DNA of 64,000 nt from Dehalococcoidia bacterium (GCA_026421185.1 JAPKCH010000001.1:1-64000); one strand, 5' to 3'; numbered from the stretch's first letter, positions 8,535-18,461 are shown. Numbers and translations: made by a program. The notes: a model not told the origin generated them from the letters alone.

Positions 8535-11500
8535 TGAATTCTCCACACGCAAGCGACGATGTTCGTGATCGAATTGTAGGTCTCGCTGACGGGTCGTTGA
8601 ACAAGACGATATACGCCGGAGCAGGTGCCGGAACTGGTAAGACTCAAGCGCTTGTCGAGCGAATTGCGAACTTAGTGTTAGTTGCCGGTGTCAGACCGGA
8701 AAATATCGCTGCAGTGACGTTCACGAAAGCAGCCGCTTCGGAACTTCGCCAACGCGTGCGAGAAGAACTAGAACGTCGGCAGACTGAAACGGATGAACCA
8801 ACCGCGGGCAGAAAATTGGCCGAGGCACTCGACGCTTTGGATTCGGCGTTTATTGGAACGATACATTCGTTCGCTCAAAGCCTGCTGCAAGAACGTCCAA
8901 TTTCGGTCGGACTCCCGCCTGTTTTTGAACTCAATGACGGAGTTCAAGGCGATGCGAGATTCGAGGAAGAATGGTCGGAGTGGTTAGATGAAGCGCTCAA
9001 TGATGAAACGTTCTCAGACGCAGTCATAAACGCACAACGTCTGGGATTGAGCCAACCGCTTACGAATCTCAAAGACCTCGCCTTGGAATTTCATGCTAAC
9101 TACGATCTCGTCGAGCGTTTCGGCGAACTACCGAAGCCGGCTCAAACCGACACCCCGAATCTAGTTCTCGAAGCTGTTCGATCTGGTCTGCAATCTGCCC
9201 ACGATCTTCGCAGTTACTGCACAACTCCTGACGACAAGTTACTTGCTCATCTCGAATCTGTTGTGCCGCAAACACTTCGGTGGATCGACGAAGTTCAAGC
9301 TATCGATTCGGATGAAGAGAGTATTCTCGCCGTCACACAGTTGCCTAAACTGTCCGTACGCGCCGGTCGCAAAGATGATTGGAATTCACTTGAAAGTGGC
9401 GAATCGAGCTTAGAAGAAGTTCGTAGCTTGCTGAAAGAAGCCCAAGCACGGCTTGAGCAAGGACGGCAATCTATTGGCGAATCGACGGTAGTCCCGCTGG
9501 TAAACTCCGTCTCGCAGATGGTTCTCGGCTACGCCCGCAAACGTCGGGATGAAGGTCTACTCGAATTTCAAGATCTGCTCGTTCTGTCATGTGAACTGCT
9601 TGAATCCGACGACGAGGTTCGCCGGTATTTCCAACGAAGGTACAGGCATGTCCTAATCGATGAATTTCAGGATACCGATCCGCTTCAGCTGAAGTTGGCT
9701 ATACGACTTACCGACCGCATGAACGACTCGACCAGAACCAGCACACCGACACCGGGAGCGTTGTTTGTGGTTGGCGATGAGAAGCAGTCGATTTACGGTT
9801 TCCGCCGTGCCGATTTAACACAGTTGGAACGACTCATTTCATCGCTGAACGCCGATCATTTGTCCTTGGTCAAAAACTATCGATCTAACCCAGAAATACT
9901 CAGCTGGGTGAATGAAATATTTGAACCGTGGATGAACGGACCCGAAGGCATCGCACGAGATACGAATCAAGCTGAATATACGGCGCTTCAACCGGGAAGA
10001 GACTTATATTTCACCGTCGAAAAACCGCGAGTGATGATTGCTGGCGGTCCGGCTGACGGTAACACTGGAGTCGCCCGCGAGTTCGAATCGGAAGATTTGG
10101 CAAAGCTGGCTTTGAGTGTAGGAGCAGGGAATTGGGACCTTCCCGATAAATCGGGAGGTATTCGCAAGTCGCACTATCGTGATTTATGCGTATTGATGCC
10201 TCGCCGCACCGCACTTTCCTACTTGGAAGATGCGTTCTTCAAGCACGACGTGCCGTACATTCTCGAAGGTCAGGCACCGATTTTTGAGTCACAGACTGTG
10301 CACGAGCTGAGCAACAATCTGGTGGCCATCGATGACCCCACCGATCAGGTTGCAATTGTCGCTGCACTGAAGTCGGCAGCTTGGGGTTGCTCTGATCAGG
10401 ACCTCTACGAATGGGCTTGTGCGGATCGCAAATTTGAATACGCTAGAACCACGTACGATCCTGCCCAATTCGAAATTGATACCGGAGTACATCGAGTAGC
10501 AACTGCACTCGCAGGGCTGGCGGGTTATCACGACACGCGCCAGACGTATTCAACCCCGTTCCTGATCGAAAAATTCGTTCGAGATCGTCGGCTACGAGAA
10601 ATCGCAGCGTTGTCGAATCCAAACGGCGATCGCGAGCGGTTGATCGACGTAATTATCGAAATGTCTAGATCACTTCAACGATCTGGCAACGGATCGCTGC
10701 GAGAATTTGTTCGCTGGGTCTCAAAGCAAGCGGAAGCGAGTGTCAAAGTAGCTGAGGGTGCTCTATCAAATAGCGAATTGAATGCTGTCCGAGTCATGAC
10801 AATTCATGCTGCGAAAGGACTTGAATTTCCTATCGTTGCGCTCATGGGCTTGCAAGTCGGTGTGTCGGCGTTCAAAGGTAATTCGATCACCAAAGAGGAA
10901 CTTGGTCAGCCGATCATGGCTGTTCGATTGGGCTCAAAAGATCTCGGTATTGCAACCACCGATTTCGCCGATCGTTTAGAGTCAAGCAAGAAGTCAGATT
11001 CCGCAGAGCAGGTACGACTCGCGTACGTTGCAGCGACCCGAGCCCGTGAACATCTTGTCGTTAGCGTTCATAGATCAGGCAAGGACAAATCAACGTTGGC
11101 AGCGAAGATTGCTGATTGGGATGCGCTGAGCACAGTTTCAAAACCGTTCGGCATATCAAGCGAGACCAGAAGCCCTCAGCCTAAACCTGATTCGACTCCG
11201 ACCGATGCGCAGCCATTTTCGCTGGATAATCGTAAAGATTGGTTCGATGATCTGGAAGTTGTCGTTGAGCAAGCGAAGTACCGAGGCTATGTCACGCCTT
11301 CAGAGCTGGCCGATCACACGATGTTCGCCGCTCCAAAGCCCGAAGATAATACTGAATCGACGGAGTGGAACACAACATTACGTGGTCGCGGCGGAACCGA
11401 TGTCGGCTCGGCTGTTCACGGCGTTCTCCAAGACATAGATTTTGATGACGACTTTAACTTGGACAAACTAGTTGCCCAAGCGGTCGAGGCTTACAATATT

Positions 11501-11935
11501 CCCGATCTCAAAAACGATGTAGCGCTGTTAGTTCGGAACGTGCTGTCGAGTCCGAGTGTAGCCTCAGCAACTAGCGAAAACAGTTGGAGCGAGGCGTGGG
11601 TCGCCGCCGAGGTGGAAGAGGGCATCGAGATCGAAGGATCGGTCGATCTAATTGTTCAGCACGAAGACGGTACCATCACGATAATCGACTACAAGACCGA
11701 CCGGGTGCAAGGTGAATTTCTTGAACAACGCGCTCGAGGATATGAAAACCAGTTGGCTGGATACGCACTTGTTCTCGAAAAAATGGGGATGAAAGTTCGC
11801 AGCGCTGTTCTCGTATTCGCAAATGGCGGAGTCGGTGATACTGCCAGAGAGTATGTGATCGACGATTTGGAAACAGCCAAAGAGACCGCTCTCTCCAAGA
11901 TTCGGGACAAAATACAGTCGCTAATTTCTGAGTGA
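8531..11935 (+). CDS. addA: AddA-like UvrD-type helicase-nuclease
   Basis: A 1134-residue superfamily 1A helicase with all core motifs: Walker A AGAGTGKT (31-38), VTFTKAAASELRQRV, the Walker B IDEFQDTDPLQ, VVGDEKQSIYGFRRAD, the KNYRSNPEIL segment, MTIHAAKGLEFP and the motif VI region LAYVAATRAREHL. The C terminus carries an AddA/RecB nuclease domain: GSAVHGVLQDIDF and IIDYKTDR, whose D and K are catalytic. The length suits AddA (about 1200). With the overlapping AddB-like gene it should form a dual-nuclease complex that unwinds and trims DNA ends for RecA loading. The gene order (B then A) is the usual one. Nothing downstream appears co-transcribed; an SDR run starts after 84 bases. Confidence 0.88.
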   Translation: MMNSPHASDDVRDRIVGLADGSLNKTIYAGAGAGTGKTQALVERIANLVLVAGVRPENIAAVTFTKAAASELRQRVREELERRQTETDEPTAGRKLAEALDALDSAFIGTIHSFAQSLLQERPISVGLPPVFELNDGVQGDARFEEEWSEWLDEALNDETFSDAVINAQRLGLSQPLTNLKDLALEFHANYDLVERFGELPKPAQTDTPNLVLEAVRSGLQSAHDLRSYCTTPDDKLLAHLESVVPQTLRWIDEVQAIDSDEESILAVTQLPKLSVRAGRKDDWNSLESGESSLEEVRSLLKEAQARLEQGRQSIGESTVVPLVNSVSQMVLGYARKRRDEGLLEFQDLLVLSCELLESDDEVRRYFQRRYRHVLIDEFQDTDPLQLKLAIRLTDRMNDSTRTSTPTPGALFVVGDEKQSIYGFRRADLTQLERLISSLNADHLSLVKNYRSNPEILSWVNEIFEPWMNGPEGIARDTNQAEYTALQPGRDLYFTVEKPRVMIAGGPADGNTGVAREFESEDLAKLALSVGAGNWDLPDKSGGIRKSHYRDLCVLMPRRTALSYLEDAFFKHDVPYILEGQAPIFESQTVHELSNNLVAIDDPTDQVAIVAALKSAAWGCSDQDLYEWACADRKFEYARTTYDPAQFEIDTGVHRVATALAGLAGYHDTRQTYSTPFLIEKFVRDRRLREIAALSNPNGDRERLIDVIIEMSRSLQRSGNGSLREFVRWVSKQAEASVKVAEGALSNSELNAVRVMTIHAAKGLEFPIVALMGLQVGVSAFKGNSITKEELGQPIMAVRLGSKDLGIATTDFADRLESSKKSDSAEQVRLAYVAATRAREHLVVSVHRSGKDKSTLAAKIADWDALSTVSKPFGISSETRSPQPKPDSTPTDAQPFSLDNRKDWFDDLEVVVEQAKYRGYVTPSELADHTMFAAPKPEDNTESTEWNTTLRGRGGTDVGSAVHGVLQDIDFDDDFNLDKLVAQAVEAYNIPDLKNDVALLVRNVLSSPSVASATSENSWSEAWVAAEVEEGIEIEGSVDLIVQHEDGTITIIDYKTDRVQGEFLEQRARGYENQLAGYALVLEKMGMKVRSAVLVFANGGVGDTAREYVIDDLETAKETALSKIRDKIQSLISE

Positions 11936-12019
11936 TCGGGCCGTAAAAACCAACCTTGTCGATCAACTCAGGTTAACATCGGCTTCAGAATATTTTCAAA
12001 CGTAATTCGGAGGCACTCG

Positions 12020-12811
12020 ATGGGTTTGCTAGACGGTAAAAAAGCGCTGATTACTGGCGCACGAAAAGGTATCGGCCGGGGCATTGCCCTCACACTCGCA
12101 AACGAAGGAGCCGATGTTGGGATTAACGACATTGTCGACGATGAAGTCTCGCAGCGAGCAGCCGAACTTGTTTCGAACAGGGGCGTCAAAGGCACGTTCC
12201 ATGTTGGGGATGTGAGCACGGTCGTAGGTATCAACTCCGTAATCGATTCATTCATCGCTGAGCATGGGCGTATCGATATTCTTATCAACAACGCAATCTT
12301 CCCTGATCAGGCACGACCGTTGTTCGATACGGATGAAGTTTTCTGGGATCGAATGATGGATCTTTCGTTGAAGGGCTACTTCTTCGGATCGCAGCGCGCC
12401 GCCAAGGAAATGATCGACCAGGGTACGGGTGGAAGTATCGTTTGCCTCGCAAGTGTTCATGCGTACACGGCAATTAAAGACTGGACTGCCTATGGAACGG
12501 CCAAAGCCGGACTTCGTCGAATGGTCAAGGGCTTTGCTATAGATCTCAAAGGTCACAACATCAACGCTAACTGCATTGCTCCGGGAGCCATTTCGAATGT
12601 TCTTCCAGACAGCGACGCCGATGATGTAATCGATGGTGCACCGCACGACGCTTCGCGATTCACGGCACATCTTCCAGCTGCAAAGGGTGGGCTACCAAGC
12701 GACATTGCGAACGCCGTTTTGTATCTGACTTCCGAACTCGGACAATACGTCAACGGAGAAACGATTCTGGTCGATGGCGGAATGGTCGCCACTAAGACGA
12801 TGCAGGACTAA
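12020..12811 (+). CDS. SDR family NAD(P)-dependent oxidoreductase
   Basis: A 263-residue classical short-chain dehydrogenase. It has the dinucleotide loop TGARKGIG, the NNA motif (INNAIF), and the catalytic Ser, Tyr and Lys in LASVHAYTAI and YGTAKAGL. The C-terminal GETILVDGGM is typical of the FabG/glucose-dehydrogenase branch. An acidic Asp after the second beta strand (INDIVDD) favours NAD over NADP. A close paralogue follows after 30 bases, so the two may oxidise related substrates in one pathway with the downstream Nudix and M20 genes. The substrate is not predictable. Confidence 0.85.
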   Translation: MGLLDGKKALITGARKGIGRGIALTLANEGADVGINDIVDDEVSQRAAELVSNRGVKGTFHVGDVSTVVGINSVIDSFIAEHGRIDILINNAIFPDQARPLFDTDEVFWDRMMDLSLKGYFFGSQRAAKEMIDQGTGGSIVCLASVHAYTAIKDWTAYGTAKAGLRRMVKGFAIDLKGHNINANCIAPGAISNVLPDSDADDVIDGAPHDASRFTAHLPAAKGGLPSDIANAVLYLTSELGQYVNGETILVDGGMVATKTMQD

Positions 12812-12841
12812 GACGAGTAAACACAAGGAATCCCTAAACTC

Positions 12842-13672
12842 ATGACCACAAAGCTTCTTGAAGGCAAGAAAGCGCTGATTACCGGCTCACGTCGAGGCAT
12901 TGGCGCGGGTATAGCTCAACTGTTTGCCGAACATGGGGCAGATGTTGGGATTAATGACATAACTAGAGACGAAGAAGCCGATAAGACAATCGCTTCAATC
13001 GAATCGCTCGGGCGAAAAGCGTCTTGGCATCAGGCTGATGTTGGTAATCGTGAAGATCGCACCCGTATGCTCGACGAATTCGTTGAGCAGCACGGTCGTA
13101 TCGACATACTCGTCAACAACGCGGTCGCTTCGAGAGACATGCACTTCACAAAGATCACAGAGGAATTCTGGGATCATCTGGTTGGGCACGCTCTGAAAGG
13201 TTATCTCTTTCTTGCTCAGGGAGCCGTGAATCGTATGATCGAACACGGTCACGGCGGCAGCGTCATCAACATCAGCAGCATCCACAGCTACCGAGCTTGG
13301 CCGCACGACGGGGTGTACGGAATCGTTAAAGCTGGCCTAAACCGTATGGTGCAATCGATGGCGCATGATCTTGCTGGTTCAGGTATCACTGCCAACTGTG
13401 TTGCGCCGGGCTACATCGATAGCAGGGTGCTGCCGCAGGAAGAAGAGCACACACGTGCCAATGATGACTATCTCGGCTCTGCTATCGGCTTTATTCCGAG
13501 TCGTCGAGGAGGACTTCCGAAGGATATTGCTGGTGCTTGCGTTTTCTTGGCATCTGAACTTGGAGAGTACGTGAACGGCCAGACCATAACGGTCGATGGT
13601 GGCTTCCTAGCTGGTGGCGTACCTCAAGATTCGCAGCCGCTCGAACCGGGCATGCCGGGAGCCGCAGAGTAA
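12842..13672 (+). CDS. SDR family NAD(P)-dependent oxidoreductase (paralogue of preceding gene)
   Basis: A 276-residue short-chain dehydrogenase sharing its N-terminal pattern (LEGKKALITGSRRGIG, then GADVGINDI) with the preceding gene, clearly from a local duplication. Catalytic residues appear in NISSIHSYRAW and YGIVKAGL, and VNGQTITVDGG closes the fold. The C terminus has a Pro/Gly-rich extension (about 15 residues) beyond the usual end. The Nudix gene starts three bases after its stop, so this belongs to the 12.0-16.5 kb run. Confidence 0.85.
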   Translation: MTTKLLEGKKALITGSRRGIGAGIAQLFAEHGADVGINDITRDEEADKTIASIESLGRKASWHQADVGNREDRTRMLDEFVEQHGRIDILVNNAVASRDMHFTKITEEFWDHLVGHALKGYLFLAQGAVNRMIEHGHGGSVINISSIHSYRAWPHDGVYGIVKAGLNRMVQSMAHDLAGSGITANCVAPGYIDSRVLPQEEEHTRANDDYLGSAIGFIPSRRGGLPKDIAGACVFLASELGEYVNGQTITVDGGFLAGGVPQDSQPLEPGMPGAAE

Positions 13673-13675
13673 GTC

Positions 13676-14281
13676 ATGTCAAAGAAAACATTATCAGCTG
13701 AGGATTGGATTCCTGAACCCGGAGTTGAGCATCTTGTATATGAGACTCCGTGGTTAGATTTTTATTACGATGACATCGTTCATCCAAACGGTGATCCGGG
13801 TAAGTACGCGTGGATAAAATCTCATTCTGGAGACGGTGCTGTGATGGTGATTCCTGTGACTCCTTCCGGGTTGTATCTGATGGTCAAGGTCTACCGCTAT
13901 CCATCAAAACAGTATCTCTGGGAATTCCCGGCTGGAGTAATGGAACCGGGCGAAACACCGATCGAGTCGGCACGCAGAGAGTTGGTTGAAGAGACGGGCA
14001 TCACTCCTGAATCTCTTGAATTATTGGGTTCTCAAATCCCGGTTGGAGGATTCACAGGGTTGCCGTTTCATAGTCTGCTTGCGGTGATACCCGAGATTTC
14101 AATAGGCGATGTGGTAATTCAACGTGAAGAGGGAATCGTCGATGCGAAACTTCTCACACGAAACGGACTGCTCGAACTAATGTCTTCTGAAGAGGTCGGT
14201 GACGGAGTCACACTCACCACTCTGGCACGCTACTGGATGTGGCAAGAACGGCGAACAAATTCTTCTGAGGAACAAGCATGA
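13676..14281 (+). CDS. Nudix hydrolase, ADP-ribose pyrophosphatase-like
   Basis: A 201-residue Nudix protein. The signature GX5EX7REUXEEXGU occupies residues 87-109 (G-VMEPG-E...RELVEETGI). The preceding YRYPSKQYLWEFPAG and length match ADP-ribose and nucleotide-sugar pyrophosphatases (NudF type), which cut the diphosphate bond of ADP-ribose to AMP and ribose phosphate. Its stop overlaps the M20 peptidase start by four bases (ATGA), so the two are translationally coupled. A housekeeping role inside a catabolic run is not unusual and gives no clue to the substrate. Confidence 0.85.
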   Translation: MSKKTLSAEDWIPEPGVEHLVYETPWLDFYYDDIVHPNGDPGKYAWIKSHSGDGAVMVIPVTPSGLYLMVKVYRYPSKQYLWEFPAGVMEPGETPIESARRELVEETGITPESLELLGSQIPVGGFTGLPFHSLLAVIPEISIGDVVIQREEGIVDAKLLTRNGLLELMSSEEVGDGVTLTTLARYWMWQERRTNSSEEQA

Positions 14282-15648
14282 ACGATCTTTACTCGCATAT
14301 CGAATCGCACGTTGATGAATCGATTCAACAGCTGTTCGAGCTTGTTCGCCAGCCATCGATATCGGCGCAGAAAGTTGGCTTCGATAAAGCTCCTGGTCTG
14401 ATGAAGGACCTGCTCGAACGAAACGGATTCGAGGCTGAAATTGTTCCCGTGCCAAACGACGGTCTTCCAACCGTCTACGGCTACATGACGGCTTCCGAAA
14501 ATCCTGAAACAGCGCCGACCCTGTTGTTCTACTGCCACTATGACGTGCAACCTGTTGACCCGCTCGATCTCTGGAACACTGATCCATTCGAGCCTACACA
14601 AATAGGTGATCGACTTTACGGTCGCGGAATGTCCGATGACAAAGGCAACATCGGCGCCCGACTCGCAGCAATAAGAGCGTTCGTCGATGAGCGAGGCGGC
14701 GTGCCATGCAACATCAAGATGTTCTGCGAGGGCGAAGAAGAATCGGGATCGGTAAATCTTCCCGATCTGATCGCAGAACGTGGCGATGATTTCAAAGCTG
14801 ATGCGTGTATATGGGAGGGAGGCGGTCGCAACCTGAACGATGATCCATTCATGTATCTGGGACTCAAGGGAGTTCTTGCCATTGGGCTTAGCGTCAGTAA
14901 GCTCTCAGGCGATGCCCACTCGTCTTATGCTGCCATCCTCCCATCAGCGCCTTGGCGACTGCTGCACGCTTTGCAAAGCATCAAGGATGAAGACGAACGA
15001 ATCCTCATCGATGGGTTCTACGACGGGATCACCGAGCCAAGTCCTGAAGCCGTAGCTGCGGTCGAAGCATTGCCCGACGATGCGCCAGTGTGGCTAGATA
15101 CGTTCGGAGTCAGTGGATTTGTAAAAGGCCTCGATGGAGAAGATCTCCGGAAACGGTTAACGTTCCAACCAACGGCGAATATTGCTGGGCTAGATTCTGG
15201 CTATCAAGACGTTGGGATGAAAACTGTTCTACCTGCCACTGCTAGTGCCAAGATGGACTTTCGGTTAGTTCCTGAACAGCGGCCATACGACATTTTTGAA
15301 AAGCTCAGGAAGCATCTCGACAATCATGGATTCGATGATGTGGAAATCGAAGTGCTGGGTGCTGTGAATCCGTACCGCACGGATATGAGTTCTCCGTGGG
15401 TTCAACTAGTCGCCGAGACTGCTGAAGAAATTTACGGTCTCAAGCCGGTGATGACTCCCAACATGGCCGGAACAGGCCCCATGTTCGACTTTGGCGACAC
15501 TCTAGGAATGCCGATAGCGACATCAGGTATAGATCATCCGTCTCACAAAATTCACGCACCAAACGAGAACATCACGGTCGAGGATTTTTTGTATGGTGCG
15601 AAGCATGCAGCCTTGATCATCGAAAGATTTGCACAGGACTGGGGTTAG
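14278..15648 (+). CDS. M20 family metallopeptidase (dipeptidase-like)
   Basis: A 456-residue M20 zinc peptidase of the CNDP-dipeptidase type. The metal-binding residues are visible in FYCHYDVQPVDP (His, then catalytic Asp), GRGMSDDKGN (bridging Asp), CEGEEESGS (catalytic Glu and ligand), and a C-terminal HPSHKIHAPNE His. The WNTDPFEP stretch is typical of this branch. A dimerisation domain is inserted at about residues 205-360. It hydrolyses dipeptides or amidated amino acids in the cytoplasm, as no signal peptide is seen. It overlaps the Nudix gene by four bases, and an RraA-like gene follows. Confidence 0.88.
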   Translation: MNDLYSHIESHVDESIQQLFELVRQPSISAQKVGFDKAPGLMKDLLERNGFEAEIVPVPNDGLPTVYGYMTASENPETAPTLLFYCHYDVQPVDPLDLWNTDPFEPTQIGDRLYGRGMSDDKGNIGARLAAIRAFVDERGGVPCNIKMFCEGEEESGSVNLPDLIAERGDDFKADACIWEGGGRNLNDDPFMYLGLKGVLAIGLSVSKLSGDAHSSYAAILPSAPWRLLHALQSIKDEDERILIDGFYDGITEPSPEAVAAVEALPDDAPVWLDTFGVSGFVKGLDGEDLRKRLTFQPTANIAGLDSGYQDVGMKTVLPATASAKMDFRLVPEQRPYDIFEKLRKHLDNHGFDDVEIEVLGAVNPYRTDMSSPWVQLVAETAEEIYGLKPVMTPNMAGTGPMFDFGDTLGMPIATSGIDHPSHKIHAPNENITVEDFLYGAKHAALIIERFAQDWG

Positions 15649-15740
15649 TCTCAGCCCTTTAATTCGTAACCCAATCGCTCTCTAAGCAGCTAGAATTGGC
15701 GAGTTGTGTTGACACCCTCAGCCGGAGAAAGCTTCCGCAC

Positions 15741-16484
15741 ATGGCCGTAATTCAGCCCACGCCTGACCACGTATTGGATAAGGCAACCATCGAACAACTC
15801 AAGCAAGTGAACACAACGGCGGTTGTCGATGTGCTCGCTCGCAACGGCTATGAACCACACTATGTGTACATGCCGAACGTTAGGACGATGAATCCTGGCC
15901 AGCGTATGGTAGCGAGAGCTATCACCGTTCGATTCGTTCCGGCCCGACCCGACGGCATGGCCGAAAAACCTGGTGGAGAAGAATCGCCTGAATTTGCTGC
16001 ATTTGAACTTGCTGGTCCCGGCGACGTTATCGTTATGGAATCGATGCGCAATAAGCGAATGTCCATCGGTGGTGACATTAAATTCCTGCGACTAAAGCAG
16101 CGTGGTGTAGACGGTCTTGTATGTGACGGCGGAATCCGTGACATGCACACGGTCCAAGACTACGGTGTTGGTATGTGGGGACTCGACAAGACTTCGAATC
16201 TAGGTACACGCGTCGGTACACCGTACTCGACAAATGACACGATCGCTGTCGATGGTATATTGGTTCGACCCGGCGACTACATCGTTGCTGACGATGATGG
16301 CGTTGTGGTGATCCCTCGAATAGTTGCACCTGAAATTGCCCTGAAGGCGATTGAATACGACGATCTCGAAGAATGGATTCGACGCCGGCTCGATAAAGAG
16401 CAACTTACACCGGGGCTTTACTACCCGCCAGATGATGAAGTCATCGCAATGTATCGCAAGGAAAAGTCAGAACAGGGCGAATAA
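15741..16484 (+). CDS. RraA-like / HMG aldolase family protein
   Basis: About 247 residues of the RraA fold (dimethylmenaquinone methyltransferase-like family in older annotation), which includes 4-hydroxy-4-methyl-2-oxoglutarate aldolase and the RNase E inhibitor RraA. Typical segments are VDVLARNGYE, GLVCDGGIRDMHTV with the substrate and metal residues (G-x-x-R-D), and VRPGDYIVADDDGVVVIPR. The Asp in IRD supports the aldolase or decarboxylase type that acts on hydroxy-oxo acids with a divalent metal. The ATG at 15741 has GGAG about 15 bases upstream and is preferred to a longer frame from 15696. It is the last gene of the run and converges on the PhnP-like gene. Confidence 0.8.
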   Translation: MAVIQPTPDHVLDKATIEQLKQVNTTAVVDVLARNGYEPHYVYMPNVRTMNPGQRMVARAITVRFVPARPDGMAEKPGGEESPEFAAFELAGPGDVIVMESMRNKRMSIGGDIKFLRLKQRGVDGLVCDGGIRDMHTVQDYGVGMWGLDKTSNLGTRVGTPYSTNDTIAVDGILVRPGDYIVADDDGVVVIPRIVAPEIALKAIEYDDLEEWIRRRLDKEQLTPGLYYPPDDEVIAMYRKEKSEQGE

Positions 16485-16515
16485 CTATCTGATCGGTCGG
16501 AACTAGTTCAATGAA

Positions 16516-17391
16516 TTAAAGATCAACCTCGATAGACATTCCATCATGGGCGTATTGGATATCGAGGTTTTCTATTTCTTTTAACTTCGAAAGTTCATGG
16601 TTAACGGGAACGTGATCGATGTCATGAGTCGCATCTACTAACAAATTACGTTTTATTCCAAACCGGCGTGCTTGCTCAATGGCTTGCTCGACGGTGAAGT
16701 GAGTGCCGTGGGTACGAGCAGGTCGGAGGGCATCCAGAACGAGTAGGTCTGAACCTTCGATCAGTTTTGCCGTTTCTTCTGAAATCCCTGATGCGTCTGA
16801 AATGTAGCTGACGGGCCCAAACCGGAAGCCGAAACATTCCTGATTCTTCCCGTGCTCAACGGGCAAAGGCGTGAACGTTAGTGCGTCTACGTCGAACGGG
16901 TTCGCATCGATAGTTTCGAAATTCAGTTTCGCCACACCACCGCCGCCAGTTTGTTTTGAGCGATCTACAAGGTAGTAGAACAACGACTCGACCGAGTCGA
17001 GATCGGTTTCTCTCAGATATATTGGCAACGTTTCCTGGGCGTTGTTCGTCCAATCTCTGAGATCATCGAATCCCCCAACGGCGTCGGCGTGGGCGTGCGT
17101 AATTACAAGCGCATCCATAGTTCGTACACCGTATTTTGGAAACCAGTTCATAGCTGATTCGTAGAAGAATTTTCCGGCGTCAATGATGATGTTACTGGTG
17201 CGTCCATCAGACAGTTCGCGCTGAATCAATAGCGATGTATTACGACGTCGATTTGGTGATCCAGGTTTCATCGCATCGGGGCAAACTGGGCAATCACTAT
17301 TGGGATTCGTCAAGCACGATACCCTCGGAACTCCCTCAGAAGTGCCTGTCCCTAAAAATACGATTCGAGATTTTGATCCAAAAATTGGCAT
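16516..17391 (-). CDS. PhnP-like metallo-beta-lactamase fold phosphodiesterase
   Basis: About 291 residues of the MBL superfamily. FLGTGTSEGVPR is the opening typical of PhnP and related cyclic-phosphate phosphodiesterases, and Cys residues in the CPVCPDA segment could bind a structural zinc as in PhnP. The metal motif reads THAHADAVGG, where the usual final His of HxHxDH is Ala; I recall the same HADA pattern in other members of this branch. Later His residues include LPVEHGK and a C-terminal DATHDID. The start is uncertain: ATG at 17391 puts the first strand close to the N terminus, and TTG at 17418 is possible. The native substrate is unknown. Confidence 0.75.
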   Translation of the reverse strand: MPIFGSKSRIVFLGTGTSEGVPRVSCLTNPNSDCPVCPDAMKPGSPNRRRNTSLLIQRELSDGRTSNIIIDAGKFFYESAMNWFPKYGVRTMDALVITHAHADAVGGFDDLRDWTNNAQETLPIYLRETDLDSVESLFYYLVDRSKQTGGGGVAKLNFETIDANPFDVDALTFTPLPVEHGKNQECFGFRFGPVSYISDASGISEETAKLIEGSDLLVLDALRPARTHGTHFTVEQAIEQARRFGIKRNLLVDATHDIDHVPVNHELSKLKEIENLDIQYAHDGMSIEVDL

Positions 17392-17680
17392 CAGTAAAGG
17401 ATACCGTCTGAATAGCAAGTAAATGCTCTGCTACTGAGCTACTACCTCTCGGAGATTGGTATTAGTCCATTGAACAGTCGGAACACGGTGGATTCTCACC
17501 AGTCGAAATACTCCTAACTGTAGTTATTTCGTAGGGAATGCGGTGTGAGAACGTCAGGAACCTAACCCTCGCTAGCTTCAACCGGTAAACTTTGTGCGTT
17601 CCAAAATACTTACCGCTCTGAACGCCATGGATGAATCCTGTAGCGAGTCAGATCGCACATACAAGGTGAAGTAATAAATC

Positions 17681-18451
17681 ATGACCAAAAGCATTCGCGG
17701 CGCACTAAAGAAAAAGTTACAGGCAGGGGAAGTTGTAGTCGGCCCTTTCACCATCGTTCCATCTGTAACGATGATCGATACGCTCGGATACGCTGGAATG
17801 GACTTCTGCATCCTCGACACTGAGCACGGTCCGCTTTCGATGGAAAAGGTAGCCGATCTAGTAATTGCTGCACAGGGCACCGGTGTAGCACCGATCGTTC
17901 GAGTTGGCGGCAATGAAGAATGGCCTATTCTCCGAGCTCTCGACGTTGGAGCCGATGGTGTACAAGTTCCTCAAATCAACCAGAAATCTGACGCTGAGAA
18001 GGTCGTTCACGCCGCCAAGTACGCACCTATGGGCGAGCGTGGGGTATCTGTATTTACCCGAGCAGGTAACTACTACAAGGACGACGCAGTAGACCACCCG
18101 GCGCGCCAGAACGAAGAGACCATGACTGTGGTCCATATCGAAGGTCAGAAGGGTCTGAACAACCTAGAAGAGATCATGACCGTCGATGGAATCGACGTTC
18201 TATTCCTCGGTCCTTACGACATCTCGCAGTCACTAGGTGTCCCCGGTGACGTTCGGTCGAAAATTGTCGAAAATGCACTCCAAGATGCTGCATCAAAGGC
18301 TCGAGCACAGGGCAGGGTGATCGGTTCGTACGCTAAGGACGTTGAGATGGGCAAATGGCTCATTGACCTCGGTGTGCAGTACCTATCAATCAACGTGGAT
18401 GCCACGATCTACATGCAAGCATGTGAGCGCATCGCTCGAGCACTGAAATAG
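17681..18451 (+). CDS. HpcH/HpaI family aldolase, 2-keto-3-deoxy-L-rhamnonate aldolase-like
   Basis: A 256-residue class II pyruvate aldolase of the HpcH/HpaI/RhmA family, which splits 2-keto-3-deoxy acids to pyruvate and an aldehyde using a divalent metal. Visible signatures are LDTEHGPLS (substrate-loop His), IVRVGGNE with the pyruvate-binding Arg, GADGVQVPQI, KYAPMGERGV, and MTVVHIEGQKGLNN with the metal-binding Glu. An ATG is preceded by AAGGTGAAG. A strong bidirectional terminator separates it from the convergent rhamnonate-dehydratase-like gene. The two could act in sequence (dehydratase product is this aldolase's substrate), as in the RhmD-RhmA pathway. Confidence 0.83.
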   Translation: MTKSIRGALKKKLQAGEVVVGPFTIVPSVTMIDTLGYAGMDFCILDTEHGPLSMEKVADLVIAAQGTGVAPIVRVGGNEEWPILRALDVGADGVQVPQINQKSDAEKVVHAAKYAPMGERGVSVFTRAGNYYKDDAVDHPARQNEETMTVVHIEGQKGLNNLEEIMTVDGIDVLFLGPYDISQSLGVPGDVRSKIVENALQDAASKARAQGRVIGSYAKDVEMGKWLIDLGVQYLSINVDATIYMQACERIARALK

Positions 18452-18461
18452 AACGTTCATA

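Noticed and set aside
16516..17391. MBL protein as dead because of HADA in place of HxHxDH
   Set aside because: The change is, to my recollection, shared by a branch of this family, so loss of function cannot be concluded.
17395..17450. tRNA-like D-arm (AGCTCAGTAGCAGAGC) on the minus strand before the PhnP-like gene
   Set aside because: No pairing anticodon or T arm follows, so it is not a tRNA; chance or a minor relic.
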